From positions 1-64,000 of the forward strand of contig JAPKZQ010000003.1 in assembly GCA_026393675.1 (NCBI GenBank): 64,000 nucleotides of DNA. The letters run 5' to 3'. Under the pieces are notes generated by a model. It was given only the letters and a program-made list of their open reading frames with translations. It made no database searches and was not told the DNA's origin. Positions 51,723 through 63,920 of this stretch are shown here, piece after piece (positions within the stretch are counted from its first letter, which is position 1; every line of letters starts with the position of its first letter). A program made the translations under genes and the position numbers. This DNA comes from Acidobacteriota bacterium. GTDB lineage: Bacteria; Acidobacteriota; Vicinamibacteria; Vicinamibacterales; JAKQTR01.

Positions 51723-51742
51723 GGGCGCGGCATGCCGCGCCC
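51723..51742 (+). repeat. Perfect 20-bp palindrome GGGCGCGGCATGCCGCGCCC
   Basis: It lies 31 bp from the stop of the pyrophosphatase gene. It differs from the palindrome at 14635-14654 by one base pair changed on both arms. No T-run. Confidence 0.65.
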
Positions 51743-51772
51743 CGACAAGAGGCGCGACCACTCGCGGGGCCC

Positions 51773-54268
<2,496 letters not shown>

Positions 54269-54293
54269 GATCATCTCCTCCACTCCTGCAATC

Positions 54294-54418
54294 CTCAGTG
54301 CTTCGACTCGCAATCACGGCCGCGCAACCTTGCGAGGCGATCCGCTGAAAAATGCTCGCTCAGCACTGAGTCCTGAGTGAATAAATTCGTTGCCGAATTT
54401 ATGAATCGAAGGACTCAG
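54294..54418 (-). repeat. Seven-copy hairpin element, copy f (inverted)
   Basis: In element orientation the flanks are C-TGA-G on both sides, the first stem is ATAAATTCG-GCAA-CGAATTTAT (perfect 9 bp, GNRA loop) and the middle is AGGAC-TCA-GTGCT; TCA is the reverse complement of both flanks. The second arm CTCGCAA pairs with TTGCGAG. The TGA stop of uppP (54415-54417) is exactly its flanking triplet. Confidence 0.92.
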
Positions 54419-55224
54419 CTAGCCAGCCACCACCCCAGCACGAGGGCCGCAATGACCAATCGATACCAGGCAAACGCGGCCAGCGAGTGGCTGGTCAGGT
54501 ACTTCAAGAAGAACTTGATCGCCGCGTACCCCACGATGGCCGAGGTGCCCATGCCAAGAAGAAAAATCATGGCATCGTCGCGGCCCATCCCGCCCTTCAG
54601 CAGGTGCAGTCCTTCGTGGCCAGCCGCAGCCATGATGGCCGGCACGCCCAGCACAAACGAAAACCGGGCGGCGCCCTCGCGGGTCAACCCCAGAAACATG
54701 CCCATCGTGATCGTCGCGCCCGATCGCGAGACGCCCGGCACCAACGCCACCGCCTGTGCGACGCCAATCGCCAGGCCTTCGCCAGTCGACAGCGACCCGT
54801 CGTCGCGGCTGCGCGACCCGACACGCTCCACCCAGAAAAACAGCAGCGCTCCGAGCGCCAGCGTGACCGACGCCACGAGCGGGGTCCGGAGCTGCTCCTC
54901 GATCCGGCCCGCGACCAGCGGTCCGACGACGATCACCGGCAACGTTCCGACGACCACGAGTTGAAGCCGTCTCGCCCCCCCGTCTGCCGCGCGCTGGAAC
55001 ACGCCCGGAACCGCCGTCGCCATCGCGAGCAGGTCCTGGCGAAAAAACGCCACCACCGCGAGCAGCGTGCCGACGTGGCAGGCCACATCAAACGCCATTC
55101 CAAGCCGATCGGCGTCCACCCCGAACAGCATCCGGGCGAGAATCAGATGCGCCGAGCTGGAAACGGGAAGAAACTCCGTCAAGCCCTGCACGGCGCCGAG
55201 CAGTATCGCTGCGAGTACACCCAA
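54415..55224 (-). CDS. uppP: Undecaprenyl-diphosphatase
   Basis: UppP (BacA) dephosphorylates undecaprenyl-PP to recycle the cell-wall lipid carrier. The 269-residue membrane protein has GAVQGLTEFLPVSSSAHLIL and PGVSRSGATITMGMFLGLTREGAARFSF, the two family motifs with catalytic Glu, Ser and Arg. Its TGA stop lies in repeat copy f, and copy g begins 12 bp upstream of its start. Confidence 0.95.
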   Translation of the reverse strand: MGVLAAILLGAVQGLTEFLPVSSSAHLILARMLFGVDADRLGMAFDVACHVGTLLAVVAFFRQDLLAMATAVPGVFQRAADGGARRLQLVVVGTLPVIVVGPLVAGRIEEQLRTPLVASVTLALGALLFFWVERVGSRSRDDGSLSTGEGLAIGVAQAVALVPGVSRSGATITMGMFLGLTREGAARFSFVLGVPAIMAAAGHEGLHLLKGGMGRDDAMIFLLGMGTSAIVGYAAIKFFLKYLTSHSLAAFAWYRLVIAALVLGWWLAS

Positions 55225-55235
55225 CCGGATTCTGC

Positions 55236-55359
55236 CTCAGTCCTTCGATTCACAAGTTCGGTGACGAACTTGTTCCCTCAGGACTTAGTGCTGAGCGAAT
55301 CTGTTGACCAGATCGCCTTGCTTGAATACGCCACCATCGTTGCGAGTCGAAGCACTCAG
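55236..55359 (+). repeat. Seven-copy hairpin element, copy g
   Basis: Flanks C-TCA-G on both sides. First stem ACAAGTTCG-GTGA-CGAACTTGT is a perfect 9-bp stem with a GNRA loop. Middle AGGAC-TTA-GTGCT differs by one base from the complement of the flanks. It lies between uppP and secF and does not overlap a stop codon. Confidence 0.9.
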
Positions 55360-55371
55360 GGGCCCGAGCGT

Positions 55372-56361
55372 CTATGCCCGATCCCGCTTGCTGCTCTTCT
55401 TTTTCGGCCCCGCGTCGACGGCGACTGGAGCGGCGACTGGCACCCGCGGCGCGTTCTTGCCGCGCCAGAACGTGACGATGGCGGCGGCAATGAACACGCT
55501 CGAATAGGTGCCCGTAATCGTGCCGACGATCATCGTGAACGCAAACCCCTTGAGCACCTCGCCACCGAACAGGAACAGGGCGATGACGCTCATGAGCACG
55601 GTGCCTGCGGTAATGACGGTACGACCCAATGTCTGATTGATAGATCTGTTGACCACCTCGTCAATCGCGTCGCGCCGCATGCCTCTGAGGTTCTCCCGGA
55701 CTCGATCGAAGATCACGATCGTGTCGTTGGTCGAGTAGCCGGTGACCGTCAGAATGGCCGCGATGACATTGAGCGACATGTCGTAGCGGAAAAATGCCAG
55801 GAAGGCCAGCGTCACGAGCAGGTCGTGGAACGTTGCGACGACGGCGCCGACGCCGAAGCTCAGCCTGAACCGGAAGCCGATATAGACCAGCAATCCCGCC
55901 AACGAGAGCACCGTGGCCCAAAAGCCCTTCTGGGTCAATTCCCGGCCGACAATTGGGCCGACCACCTGCGAGCCGACCTGCTTGAACCCGCCGAGGTTGG
56001 CGTCCTTAACCGCCTTGACCACCTCGTCGGCCGTCCTGGTGAGGCTGGTGCCTTGCTCTTCGCCCGAATGGGGCAGCCGCACCATCACCCGGCGCTCCGA
56101 TTCTTTGCCGTAGCGCTGGACCACGATGTTCTGCCCACCGCCGCCGACCTTTTCGGCATCGAGCGCAGTACGGATCTGGTCGATGGTCGGCGTCTGGTCG
56201 AACTCGAGGATGACGATGGTGCCGCCGGAGAATTCGACACCGAGGGCGAGCCCCTTGGTGGCGATGACGCCGATGCCCGCCGCGATGACAATCCACGACA
56301 GGATCAGCGCGTGCCAGCGCCACCGGAGAAAGTTGTAGTTCGGATTATGGAAAATCTGCAT
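55372..56361 (-). CDS. secF: Protein translocase subunit SecF
   Basis: A 329-residue membrane protein that acts with SecD to drive late steps of Sec export using the proton gradient. Visible are the N-terminal ALGVEFSGGTIVILEF, IGFRFRLSFGVGAVVATFHDLLVTLAFLAFF and TGYSTNDTIVIFDRVRENLRGMRR. It is the last gene of tgt-yajC-secD-secF and 18 bp from secD. A Lys/Arg/Asp tail ends the chain. Confidence 0.95.
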   Translation of the reverse strand: MQIFHNPNYNFLRWRWHALILSWIVIAAGIGVIATKGLALGVEFSGGTIVILEFDQTPTIDQIRTALDAEKVGGGGQNIVVQRYGKESERRVMVRLPHSGEEQGTSLTRTADEVVKAVKDANLGGFKQVGSQVVGPIVGRELTQKGFWATVLSLAGLLVYIGFRFRLSFGVGAVVATFHDLLVTLAFLAFFRYDMSLNVIAAILTVTGYSTNDTIVIFDRVRENLRGMRRDAIDEVVNRSINQTLGRTVITAGTVLMSVIALFLFGGEVLKGFAFTMIVGTITGTYSSVFIAAAIVTFWRGKNAPRVPVAAPVAVDAGPKKKSSKRDRA

Positions 56362-56379
56362 GGTGCCAGCCGTCGCTCG

Positions 56380-57963
56380 TTAGATGCTCAGCGTCTGGAC
56401 CTTTCGGCCCGACAGAACCAGCTCGAAAATTGTCTTCGAGACGAAAGTGGACGTAAACAGGTTGGACACCAACCCGATCGAGAGCGTGGTCGCGAATCCG
56501 CGGATCGGACCGGTGCCGAACTGGAACAGGAAAGCCGCCGAAATCAGCGATGCGATGTGCGTATCGAGCAGGGTGAGGAAGACCCGGCTGAACCCGGCAT
56601 CGACCGCCTGACGCACGCCGCGTTGCGCGGCGAGCTCCTCCTTGATGCGCTCGAAGATCAGGACGTTCGAATCCACGCCGATGCCCATCGTCAGCACGAA
56701 ACCCGCGATGCCCGGCAGCGTCATCGTCGCCCCGAGGTAGGCCATCAGCCCGAGCAGGATCGCGAGGTTGAAGGATAGCGCCACGACCGCGTTCACGCCC
56801 GACAGCTTGTAGTAGGCGAGCATGAACAGCATGATCAGGATCAAGCCCACCGCGGATGCGATGATGCCGGACCGGATCGAATCGGCACCGAGCGTCGGGC
56901 CGACCGTGTTCTTTTCGAGGTACGTGAGCGACGCCGGCAGCGCGCCCGAACGCAGCACGAGCGAGAGGTCCTGAACCTCCTGCTGCGTGAAGCTGCCACC
57001 CGAGATCTGGCCGTTATCGTCGATCCGACCCTCGATGTTGGGCGCCGACTGCACCCGCCCGTCAAGGATGATCGCCAGGCGGCGACCGATGTTCTCGCCG
57101 GTCGCCTTGCCAAACTTCCTGGCGCCATCCTGATTCAGCGTGAAACTGACCGCCGGGCGACCGTTCGTGTCGATCGTCGGTTTGGCGTTCCGCAGGTCGC
57201 GCCCAGTCACCACTGCCACCTTCCGGATCAGGTAGAACACGGTTTCGGCCCGCTCACCACGCTGCGACGAATCGCCCACGCCGGGCACGACTTCCATGTT
57301 GTTGGGAATCGCCCCGTTGCGGGACTGGAGCAGGCTCTCCTTGGTGCTCGCCGGACCGTCTTCTACCAGCTTCAACTCGAGTAGAGCCGTCGACCGGATG
57401 ATCTCCTCTGCGCGCGCCACCTCGGTGATACCAGGCAACTCGACGATGATCTGGTCGTTGTTGGCGCCCGTCTGCGCAATCACCGGCTCGGCCACGCCCA
57501 GTTCGTTGACTCGCCGCTCGATGGTCTGCCGCGCCTGTGTCACCGCGTCTTCGCGCAACTGCACAATGATGTTCGGCTTCATCGTGAAGGTGTAGGTGCC
57601 GCCGACTCCGGATTCCCGGTTGAAGGAGACCTGCACTTCGTTGGCCGCCTCGCGAAACGCGCCGTCCTGATTCTGCGGGATGCCCTCGACCTTGAACTGC
57701 GTCGGGCTCACCCCCGAGAAGACCGCGCCGGAAATCCCCTTGCCGTCCACGGCCTCCCGCAGTTGCTCCATCGTGGTCTCGGTGTCGAGACGCAGCGCGT
57801 CGTCGGTATTGACGCGGAGCACCAGGTGGACGCCACCTTTGAGGTCAAGCCCCAGCTTCAGCCTGATTCCTTCGAAGGGATACGGGTAAAGAGGATAAAA
57901 AAACCAGCCCGCGGTCACGAGCACCACGAGCGAGATCACCACCCTCATGCGCAAGTTCTTCAT
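56380..57963 (-). CDS. secD: Protein translocase subunit SecD
   Basis: A 527-residue RND-fold protein: LKLGLDLKGGVHLVLRV, ERRVNELGVAEPVIAQTGANNDQIIVELPG, NQDGARKFGKATGENIGRRLAIILDG and the membrane block GFVLTMGIGVDSNVLIFERIKEEL. The large periplasmic domain moves in response to proton flow. It starts 4 bp after yajC. Confidence 0.95.
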   Translation of the reverse strand: MKNLRMRVVISLVVLVTAGWFFYPLYPYPFEGIRLKLGLDLKGGVHLVLRVNTDDALRLDTETTMEQLREAVDGKGISGAVFSGVSPTQFKVEGIPQNQDGAFREAANEVQVSFNRESGVGGTYTFTMKPNIIVQLREDAVTQARQTIERRVNELGVAEPVIAQTGANNDQIIVELPGITEVARAEEIIRSTALLELKLVEDGPASTKESLLQSRNGAIPNNMEVVPGVGDSSQRGERAETVFYLIRKVAVVTGRDLRNAKPTIDTNGRPAVSFTLNQDGARKFGKATGENIGRRLAIILDGRVQSAPNIEGRIDDNGQISGGSFTQQEVQDLSLVLRSGALPASLTYLEKNTVGPTLGADSIRSGIIASAVGLILIMLFMLAYYKLSGVNAVVALSFNLAILLGLMAYLGATMTLPGIAGFVLTMGIGVDSNVLIFERIKEELAAQRGVRQAVDAGFSRVFLTLLDTHIASLISAAFLFQFGTGPIRGFATTLSIGLVSNLFTSTFVSKTIFELVLSGRKVQTLSI

Positions 57964-57967
57964 GGGT

Positions 57968-59537
<1,570 letters not shown>

Positions 59538-59545
59538 AGACTTCT

Positions 59546-60724
59546 GTGAAAAAAATCCGCGTCGGTATTGTATTCGGAGGCCGCTCGAGCGAACATCTCG
59601 TCTCGATCCGATCGGCCACGTCCGTTTTTGCCAACCTGGCTCGCGACCGATACGACCCGGTGGCGCTCTACGTCCTCCCTCAGGGCCGGTGGATCGTGCC
59701 CGATCGGCCGCCGGCGGCTCTTTCCGAGGCCGATGCCAAAGACTACGTGCGCGATCAGGAGGCGCGGCAGGCGCGAACCTCTCGGGAAGCACACCTGGTC
59801 GCATACCCCAACGACGACCAGGCGTTGCTGACCATCGAACGGCGGGGTCCGGATAACGAGGCGGGCCACGACACCGCGCTTGATTCGGCCGTGGTCCACG
59901 GCATGCATCTCGATGTCGTGTTCCCGGTCCTGCACGGACCGTGCGGCGAGGACGGCACGGTGCAGGGCCTGCTCGAACTCGCCAACCTGCCGTACGTGGG
60001 TGCCGGTGTGCTGGCCTCGTCGGTGGGCATGGACAAGGCCGTGATGAAGACGCTCTTCACGGCACGAGGGTTGCCGATCCCGGCGCACGTGGTGGTCAAG
60101 CGGCGCGACTGGCTGGCCGACCGCGCGCGGGTGCTCGCCGATCTGATGACGAGATTCAAGCTGCCGGTCTTCGTCAAGCCGGCCAATCTCGGATCGAGCG
60201 TCGGGATCAGCAAGGCGAAGGACCGTGCCGGGCTGGAGCAGGCCCTCGATCTGGCCGCGCAGTACGACCGCAAGCTGGTGGTCGAGGCGGCCGTGCCCAA
60301 CGCCAGGGAGATTGAGGTGGCGGTCGTCGGAAACGACCAGCCTGAGGCATCGGTGCCCGGTGAGATCATCCCGTCGCGGGAGTTCTACGACTACGAGGCC
60401 AAGTACCTGGACGACGGATCGAAGCTCGAGATCCCCGCGTCGCTGACCCCGGCGCAGACCGCGGAGGTGCGGCGGCTGGCCGTCGAGGCGTTCCTCGCGG
60501 TCGACGCAGCCGGCATGGGGCGTATCGACTTCCTGCTCGATGGGAAGTCGGGTCAGTGGTTCGTCAACGAGATCAACACGATCCCCGGGTTCACCACGAT
60601 CAGTATGTATCCGAAGCTCTGGGGCGCCACCGGGCTGGCGTACGCGGCGCTCCTCGACCGTTTGATCGAACTGGCGATCGAACGACACGCCGACAAACAG
60701 GATCTCCGCACGACCGTGTCGTGA
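59546..60724 (+). CDS. ddl: D-alanine--D-alanine ligase
   Basis: An ATP-grasp ligase of 392 residues making D-Ala-D-Ala for peptidoglycan. The N-terminus is VGIVFGGRSSEHLVSIRSA; ATP-binding LPVFVKPANLGSSVGISKAK and KLVVEAAVPNAREIEVAV; the metal site GMGRIDFLLDG and NEINTIPGFTTISMYPKLW. Length and motifs fit the DdlA-like branch. GTG start, probably leaderless. The TPR gene starts 2 bp after its stop. Confidence 0.95.
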   Translation: MKKIRVGIVFGGRSSEHLVSIRSATSVFANLARDRYDPVALYVLPQGRWIVPDRPPAALSEADAKDYVRDQEARQARTSREAHLVAYPNDDQALLTIERRGPDNEAGHDTALDSAVVHGMHLDVVFPVLHGPCGEDGTVQGLLELANLPYVGAGVLASSVGMDKAVMKTLFTARGLPIPAHVVVKRRDWLADRARVLADLMTRFKLPVFVKPANLGSSVGISKAKDRAGLEQALDLAAQYDRKLVVEAAVPNAREIEVAVVGNDQPEASVPGEIIPSREFYDYEAKYLDDGSKLEIPASLTPAQTAEVRRLAVEAFLAVDAAGMGRIDFLLDGKSGQWFVNEINTIPGFTTISMYPKLWGATGLAYAALLDRLIELAIERHADKQDLRTTVS

Positions 60725-60726
60725 TC

Positions 60727-62271
60727 ATGCGCAGCCAGGCCCGATGGGTCGTCGTGGCCGTCGCGCTGGTGGTGGCGTCGATGGCAAGCGGCCATGCCGC
60801 CATGGCGCCGATCAAGGGGCTCACGAACGCGCAAGGTTTGAAGCGCGCCTACGATCTGGTTTACGACGCCGATTTTGCGGCGGCCGATGCCGAACTGGCG
60901 CATGCCTGCGGACCGGCGCCGAGCGAAGCCTGCGAGGTGATTCGCTCAGCATCGCTCTGGTGGCAGGTGTATTTCGATCTGGACAGTCACAGCCTGGATC
61001 AGGCCTTCCTCACGCGCATCGGCGAGACCATCAATCGGTGCGACCAGTGGACCTCGCGTGAGCCCGAACGGGCGGAGGCGTGGTTCTATCTGGGTGCCGC
61101 CTATGGCTCGCGCGTGCAGTATCACGCCCAGCGCAGCGAGTATCTGGCCGCCGCGCGCGACGGCAAGCGCATCAAAAACGCGCTCGAGAAGGCGCTGTCG
61201 CTCGATAACCAGATCCAGGACGCCAATTTCGGGATCGGCATGTACGAGTACTACGCCGACACCGCCCCCGCCGTACTCAAGGTCCTCCGGTGGCTGCTCT
61301 TGCTGCCCGGGGGCGACAAGGCCAAGGGCCTGCGACAGATGATCCAGACCAGAAACCAGGGCGTTCTGCTAAAGAGCGACGCGGCCTACCAGCTTCACTT
61401 CATTTACCTCTGGTACGAAAAGAACCCGGACGGCGCCCTGGCGCTGCTCGAGGAGTTGAGGGCCCGCTACCCGCACAACCCGGTGTTCCTGCTGAATATC
61501 GCGCAGGTGCACGAGATCTACCGGAACGACCGGCCCGCCGCGCTGGCGGCGTATCGGTCGCTGGTGGATGCCGCACGCAGCGGCAATCTCCGGGAGGCTG
61601 AGCTGAGCGAGACATGGGGCCACCTCGGCGCCGCCGATCAGTTGGACGCGCTGGGCGAATCCGATCGGGCCCTTGACGAACTCCGCCTCATCGTCGAGCG
61701 GCGGCCCGTGAAGCCGTTCGGCGCGGTCGCCAGAGCGCACCTGGGACTAGGCCGCGCGTACGATCGACTGGGACGGCGCGACAAGGCCGTGGCCGAGTTT
61801 CAGGCCGCCCAGGCCAGCGCGCCCCTCGGCGATCCGCGCGAGATCCGCAAGGCGGCGCTCGACGGATTGTCGAGGGAGCCGGATGCGCGTACGACCGAGG
61901 CGTACCGGCTCTCGCTCGAAGGCTGGCGCGCCTTCGAGCGGGGCGCGACCAGTGAGGCCGCCCAGCAACTCGATCGGGCGATTGCACTCAGACCTGATGA
62001 CGGCGTGCATCGGTTTCGGCGGGGACGCGTGCTGGAAGCCACAGGCAATCGCGCCCGCGCGCTGGTCGATTTCGAACGGGCCCTGCAGGCGCGGCCGGCG
62101 CCACCGCCGCCGTTTGTTGCCGGCTCGTTTGTCGCGTGTGGCCGGCTGTACGAAGCCGCCGGCGATCGCACGCGCGCCATCTCGAACTACGAGTGGGCCG
62201 CGCGCGTTGCTGGTGCCGACGCGCCGACACACGATGCCGCCACGCAAGCGCTGGCGCGCCTCCGCCGCTGA
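60727..62271 (+). CDS. Exported TPR protein
   Basis: A 514-residue protein with a signal peptide (residues 1-26, WVVVAVALVVASMASGHAAMA) and scattered TPR-like units along the chain (AEAWFYLGAAYGSRVQYHAQRSEYLAA, AHLGLGRAYDRLGRRDKAVAEFQAAQA, HRFRRGRVLEATGNRARALVDFERALQ). The central RWLLLLPGGDKAKGLRQM is conserved-looking but not a known motif. Function unknown; scaffold role likely. It is probably co-transcribed with ddl (2-bp gap). Confidence 0.78.
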   Translation: MRSQARWVVVAVALVVASMASGHAAMAPIKGLTNAQGLKRAYDLVYDADFAAADAELAHACGPAPSEACEVIRSASLWWQVYFDLDSHSLDQAFLTRIGETINRCDQWTSREPERAEAWFYLGAAYGSRVQYHAQRSEYLAAARDGKRIKNALEKALSLDNQIQDANFGIGMYEYYADTAPAVLKVLRWLLLLPGGDKAKGLRQMIQTRNQGVLLKSDAAYQLHFIYLWYEKNPDGALALLEELRARYPHNPVFLLNIAQVHEIYRNDRPAALAAYRSLVDAARSGNLREAELSETWGHLGAADQLDALGESDRALDELRLIVERRPVKPFGAVARAHLGLGRAYDRLGRRDKAVAEFQAAQASAPLGDPREIRKAALDGLSREPDARTTEAYRLSLEGWRAFERGATSEAAQQLDRAIALRPDDGVHRFRRGRVLEATGNRARALVDFERALQARPAPPPPFVAGSFVACGRLYEAAGDRTRAISNYEWAARVAGADAPTHDAATQALARLRR

Positions 62272-62376
62272 TCATCCGCCCGCACGCGTGTCGCATTCGG
62301 TCGACAATCGACGCCTCACATCACTCACCGGGCTCGAGGCGTCTGGAGAAATCACTCATCGTACGTCACTTTGTGC

Positions 62377-62404
62377 TTGACATCGCTTTTTTCTCACCGA
62401 TAAT
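62377..62404 (+). promoter_or_regulatory. Sigma-70-type promoter of the lysine-rich peptide gene
   Basis: TTGACA (62377-62382) and GATAAT (62399-62404) are separated by 16 bp. The predicted start near 62411 gives an 87-nt leader to the ATG at 62498. Confidence 0.75.
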
Positions 62405-62497
62405 CTACATATTGTATGAGCCTGGATTGCTCAGCCCAGTGCTTGTGATCGTTTGAAGACGGTAACCAGCTGGGCAGCTACAATCCTAGGAGGACAA

Positions 62498-62551
62498 ATG
62501 GCGAAGAAGACTGCGAAGAAGGCCACCAAGAAGGCGGCCAAGAAGCGCTAA
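62498..62551 (+). CDS. 17-residue lysine-rich peptide, copy 1
   Basis: A complete small gene encoding MAKKTAKKATKKAAKKR: eight lysines, one terminal arginine, five alanines and two threonines. A strong aggagg ribosome site ends 4 nt before the ATG; a sigma-70 promoter lies 94 nt upstream and an intrinsic terminator 18 nt downstream. The peptide resembles the AAKK-type tails of histone H1-like proteins, so nucleic-acid or polyanion binding is a reasonable inference. A second gene for the same peptide lies at 62660. Confidence 0.85.
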   Translation: MAKKTAKKATKKAAKKR

Positions 62552-62568
62552 GCGCTTCACATCATCTG

Positions 62569-62595
62569 CGGGGGTGGCGTCACCCCCGTTTTTTT
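62569..62595 (+). terminator. Intrinsic terminator after peptide copy 1
   Basis: CGGGGGTG and CACCCCCG form an 8-bp stem with a GCGT loop, followed by seven T. A perfect Rho-independent terminator. Confidence 0.93.
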
Positions 62596-62603
62596 GCGCG
62601 CAC

Positions 62604-62624
62604 CTCCCGGCAGACGGGAGTTTT
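62604..62624 (+). terminator. Second hairpin with T-run
   Basis: CTCCCG and CGGGAG form a 6-bp stem with a 5-nt loop and four T. It could serve as backup termination upstream of peptide copy 2. Confidence 0.5.
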
Positions 62625-62659
62625 CACTCACACTGAACACGCCGAAAGGGGGGATTACG

Positions 62660-62713
62660 ATGGCGAAGAAGACTGCAAAGAAAGCGACGAAGAAGGCCGC
62701 GAAGAAGCGTTAG
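62660..62713 (+). CDS. 17-residue lysine-rich peptide, copy 2
   Basis: It encodes exactly the same peptide as copy 1. Seven of the 17 codons and the stop differ (for example GCG/GCA, AAG/AAA, GCC/GCG, ACC/ACG, CGC/CGT), all synonymous. An aaagggggg ribosome site lies 7 nt upstream and its own intrinsic terminator follows at 62737. No separate promoter is obvious, so it may rely on readthrough or an unrecognised promoter. Confidence 0.85.
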   Translation: MAKKTAKKATKKAAKKR

Positions 62714-62736
62714 GCCTTGTTGAGTCGTGAACGCGA

Positions 62737-62765
62737 GGGGGCGGCAGTCGCCCCCTTTGTTTTTT
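62737..62765 (+). terminator. Intrinsic terminator after peptide copy 2
   Basis: GGGGGCG and CGCCCCC form a 7-bp stem with a 5-nt loop, followed by TTTGTTTTTT. Confidence 0.92.
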
Positions 62766-62834
62766 CCGCCCTGATTCAAGCCCCGGCCCGGAATGCCGAT
62801 TAATCCTGCAGGTCGTTGCATCCGAGGCTGAACC

Positions 62835-63920
62835 GTGCCAAACGAGATTATCGAACTCGCCCTGAACCAGAAATCCAACGACGACCGGGTGCCCGTGCTG
62901 CTCACACTGGCGGACCAGCTGCTGGTGATGATCGGGAAGTACGTGCCCGACTCGTCCTCCCGTCGCGCGCCTGCCGTACGGAACCATGTCGCCGAGTGGC
63001 GCTCGCGGCTGCGCGTGGAGCCCGGCCCCGACGCGCTGTCGGCCGTGGCCGATCAGGTGGTCGCCGACTGCGAGACGTTGCTCGAGAAGGTCCGAATCGA
63101 CCGGGCCGACCGCGAAGCCGAGCTGACCGATCTCATGCGGGTGCTCCGCGAGGTCGTCAATACCTTGCGTGGAGATGCCAGAAAGTTCGAAGCCGAACTG
63201 CAGCGGTCGACCACCGTGATGGAAAGCATGGTCGAGATCCAGGACATCCGCGAACTGAAACGCCAGTTGTCGCGGGAGATCGTCACGCTCAAACAGACCG
63301 TTGCCCGTCGCGAGGAAACCGACGCCAGGCAGTGCGAACTCCTGTCGTCCCGCGTCGAAGCGCTCCAGCAGAGTCTCAAGTCGGCACGAGCCGAGGCGGC
63401 CACCGACCCGCTGACGAGCCTGCCGAACCGCGGGGCGCTCGACGTCGCGCTTCGCGAGTGGATTGCCAGGGCCGCCCGGACCTCCACACCGTTTACAGTC
63501 GCGATGATCGACCTCGACGATTTCAAGCGGATCAACGACAAGCACGGCCACCAGGTCGGGGACCGGGTCATCGTCGCCGCGTCGCAGATTCTCGCTGCCT
63601 GTCTCGAAGGCGGCGACATCGCGGCGCGCTGGGGTGGCGAGGAATTCGCGCTGCTGTTCCAGACCGGGTCGACCGCGAGGGCGCGGGAGCGGCTTACCGC
63701 GTCGCTCGGCCGCATCTCGCCGTCCTACGAGTACGATCTGGGCGGCGAGCGACGGTTCGTCACGTTCACGTTCAGCGGTGGGGTCACGGCGTGGGCCGAA
63801 GGGGACACGCCGGAAGCGATGATCAAGCGGGCGGACAAGGCGCTCTACTCGGCGAAGCGCGCCGGCAAGAAGCGAATCGAGACGCGCTCACGCTCGTTCC
63901 TGCACGCGCTGGTCAGCTGA
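62835..63920 (+). CDS. GGDEF diguanylate cyclase
   Basis: A 361-residue soluble protein. Residues about 1-120 are helical, 120-200 a coiled coil (ELKRQLSREIVTLKQTVARREE), and the last 165 a GGDEF domain with DPLTSLPNRGALD, MIDLDDFKRINDKHGHQVGD and the active-site RWGGEEFALLF. The allosteric I-site RxxD is replaced by ExxD (EGGD), so product inhibition is probably weak. It makes c-di-GMP from two GTP. No membrane segment. GTG start with gagg upstream. Confidence 0.9.
   Translation: MPNEIIELALNQKSNDDRVPVLLTLADQLLVMIGKYVPDSSSRRAPAVRNHVAEWRSRLRVEPGPDALSAVADQVVADCETLLEKVRIDRADREAELTDLMRVLREVVNTLRGDARKFEAELQRSTTVMESMVEIQDIRELKRQLSREIVTLKQTVARREETDARQCELLSSRVEALQQSLKSARAEAATDPLTSLPNRGALDVALREWIARAARTSTPFTVAMIDLDDFKRINDKHGHQVGDRVIVAASQILAACLEGGDIAARWGGEEFALLFQTGSTARARERLTASLGRISPSYEYDLGGERRFVTFTFSGGVTAWAEGDTPEAMIKRADKALYSAKRAGKKRIETRSRSFLHALVS

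Noticed and set aside
54487-56778. 763-codon plus-strand frame spanning uppP, repeat g and secF
   Set aside because: Crosses two well-defined minus-strand genes and an intergenic repeat; composition is Arg/His-rich as expected of a shadow frame.
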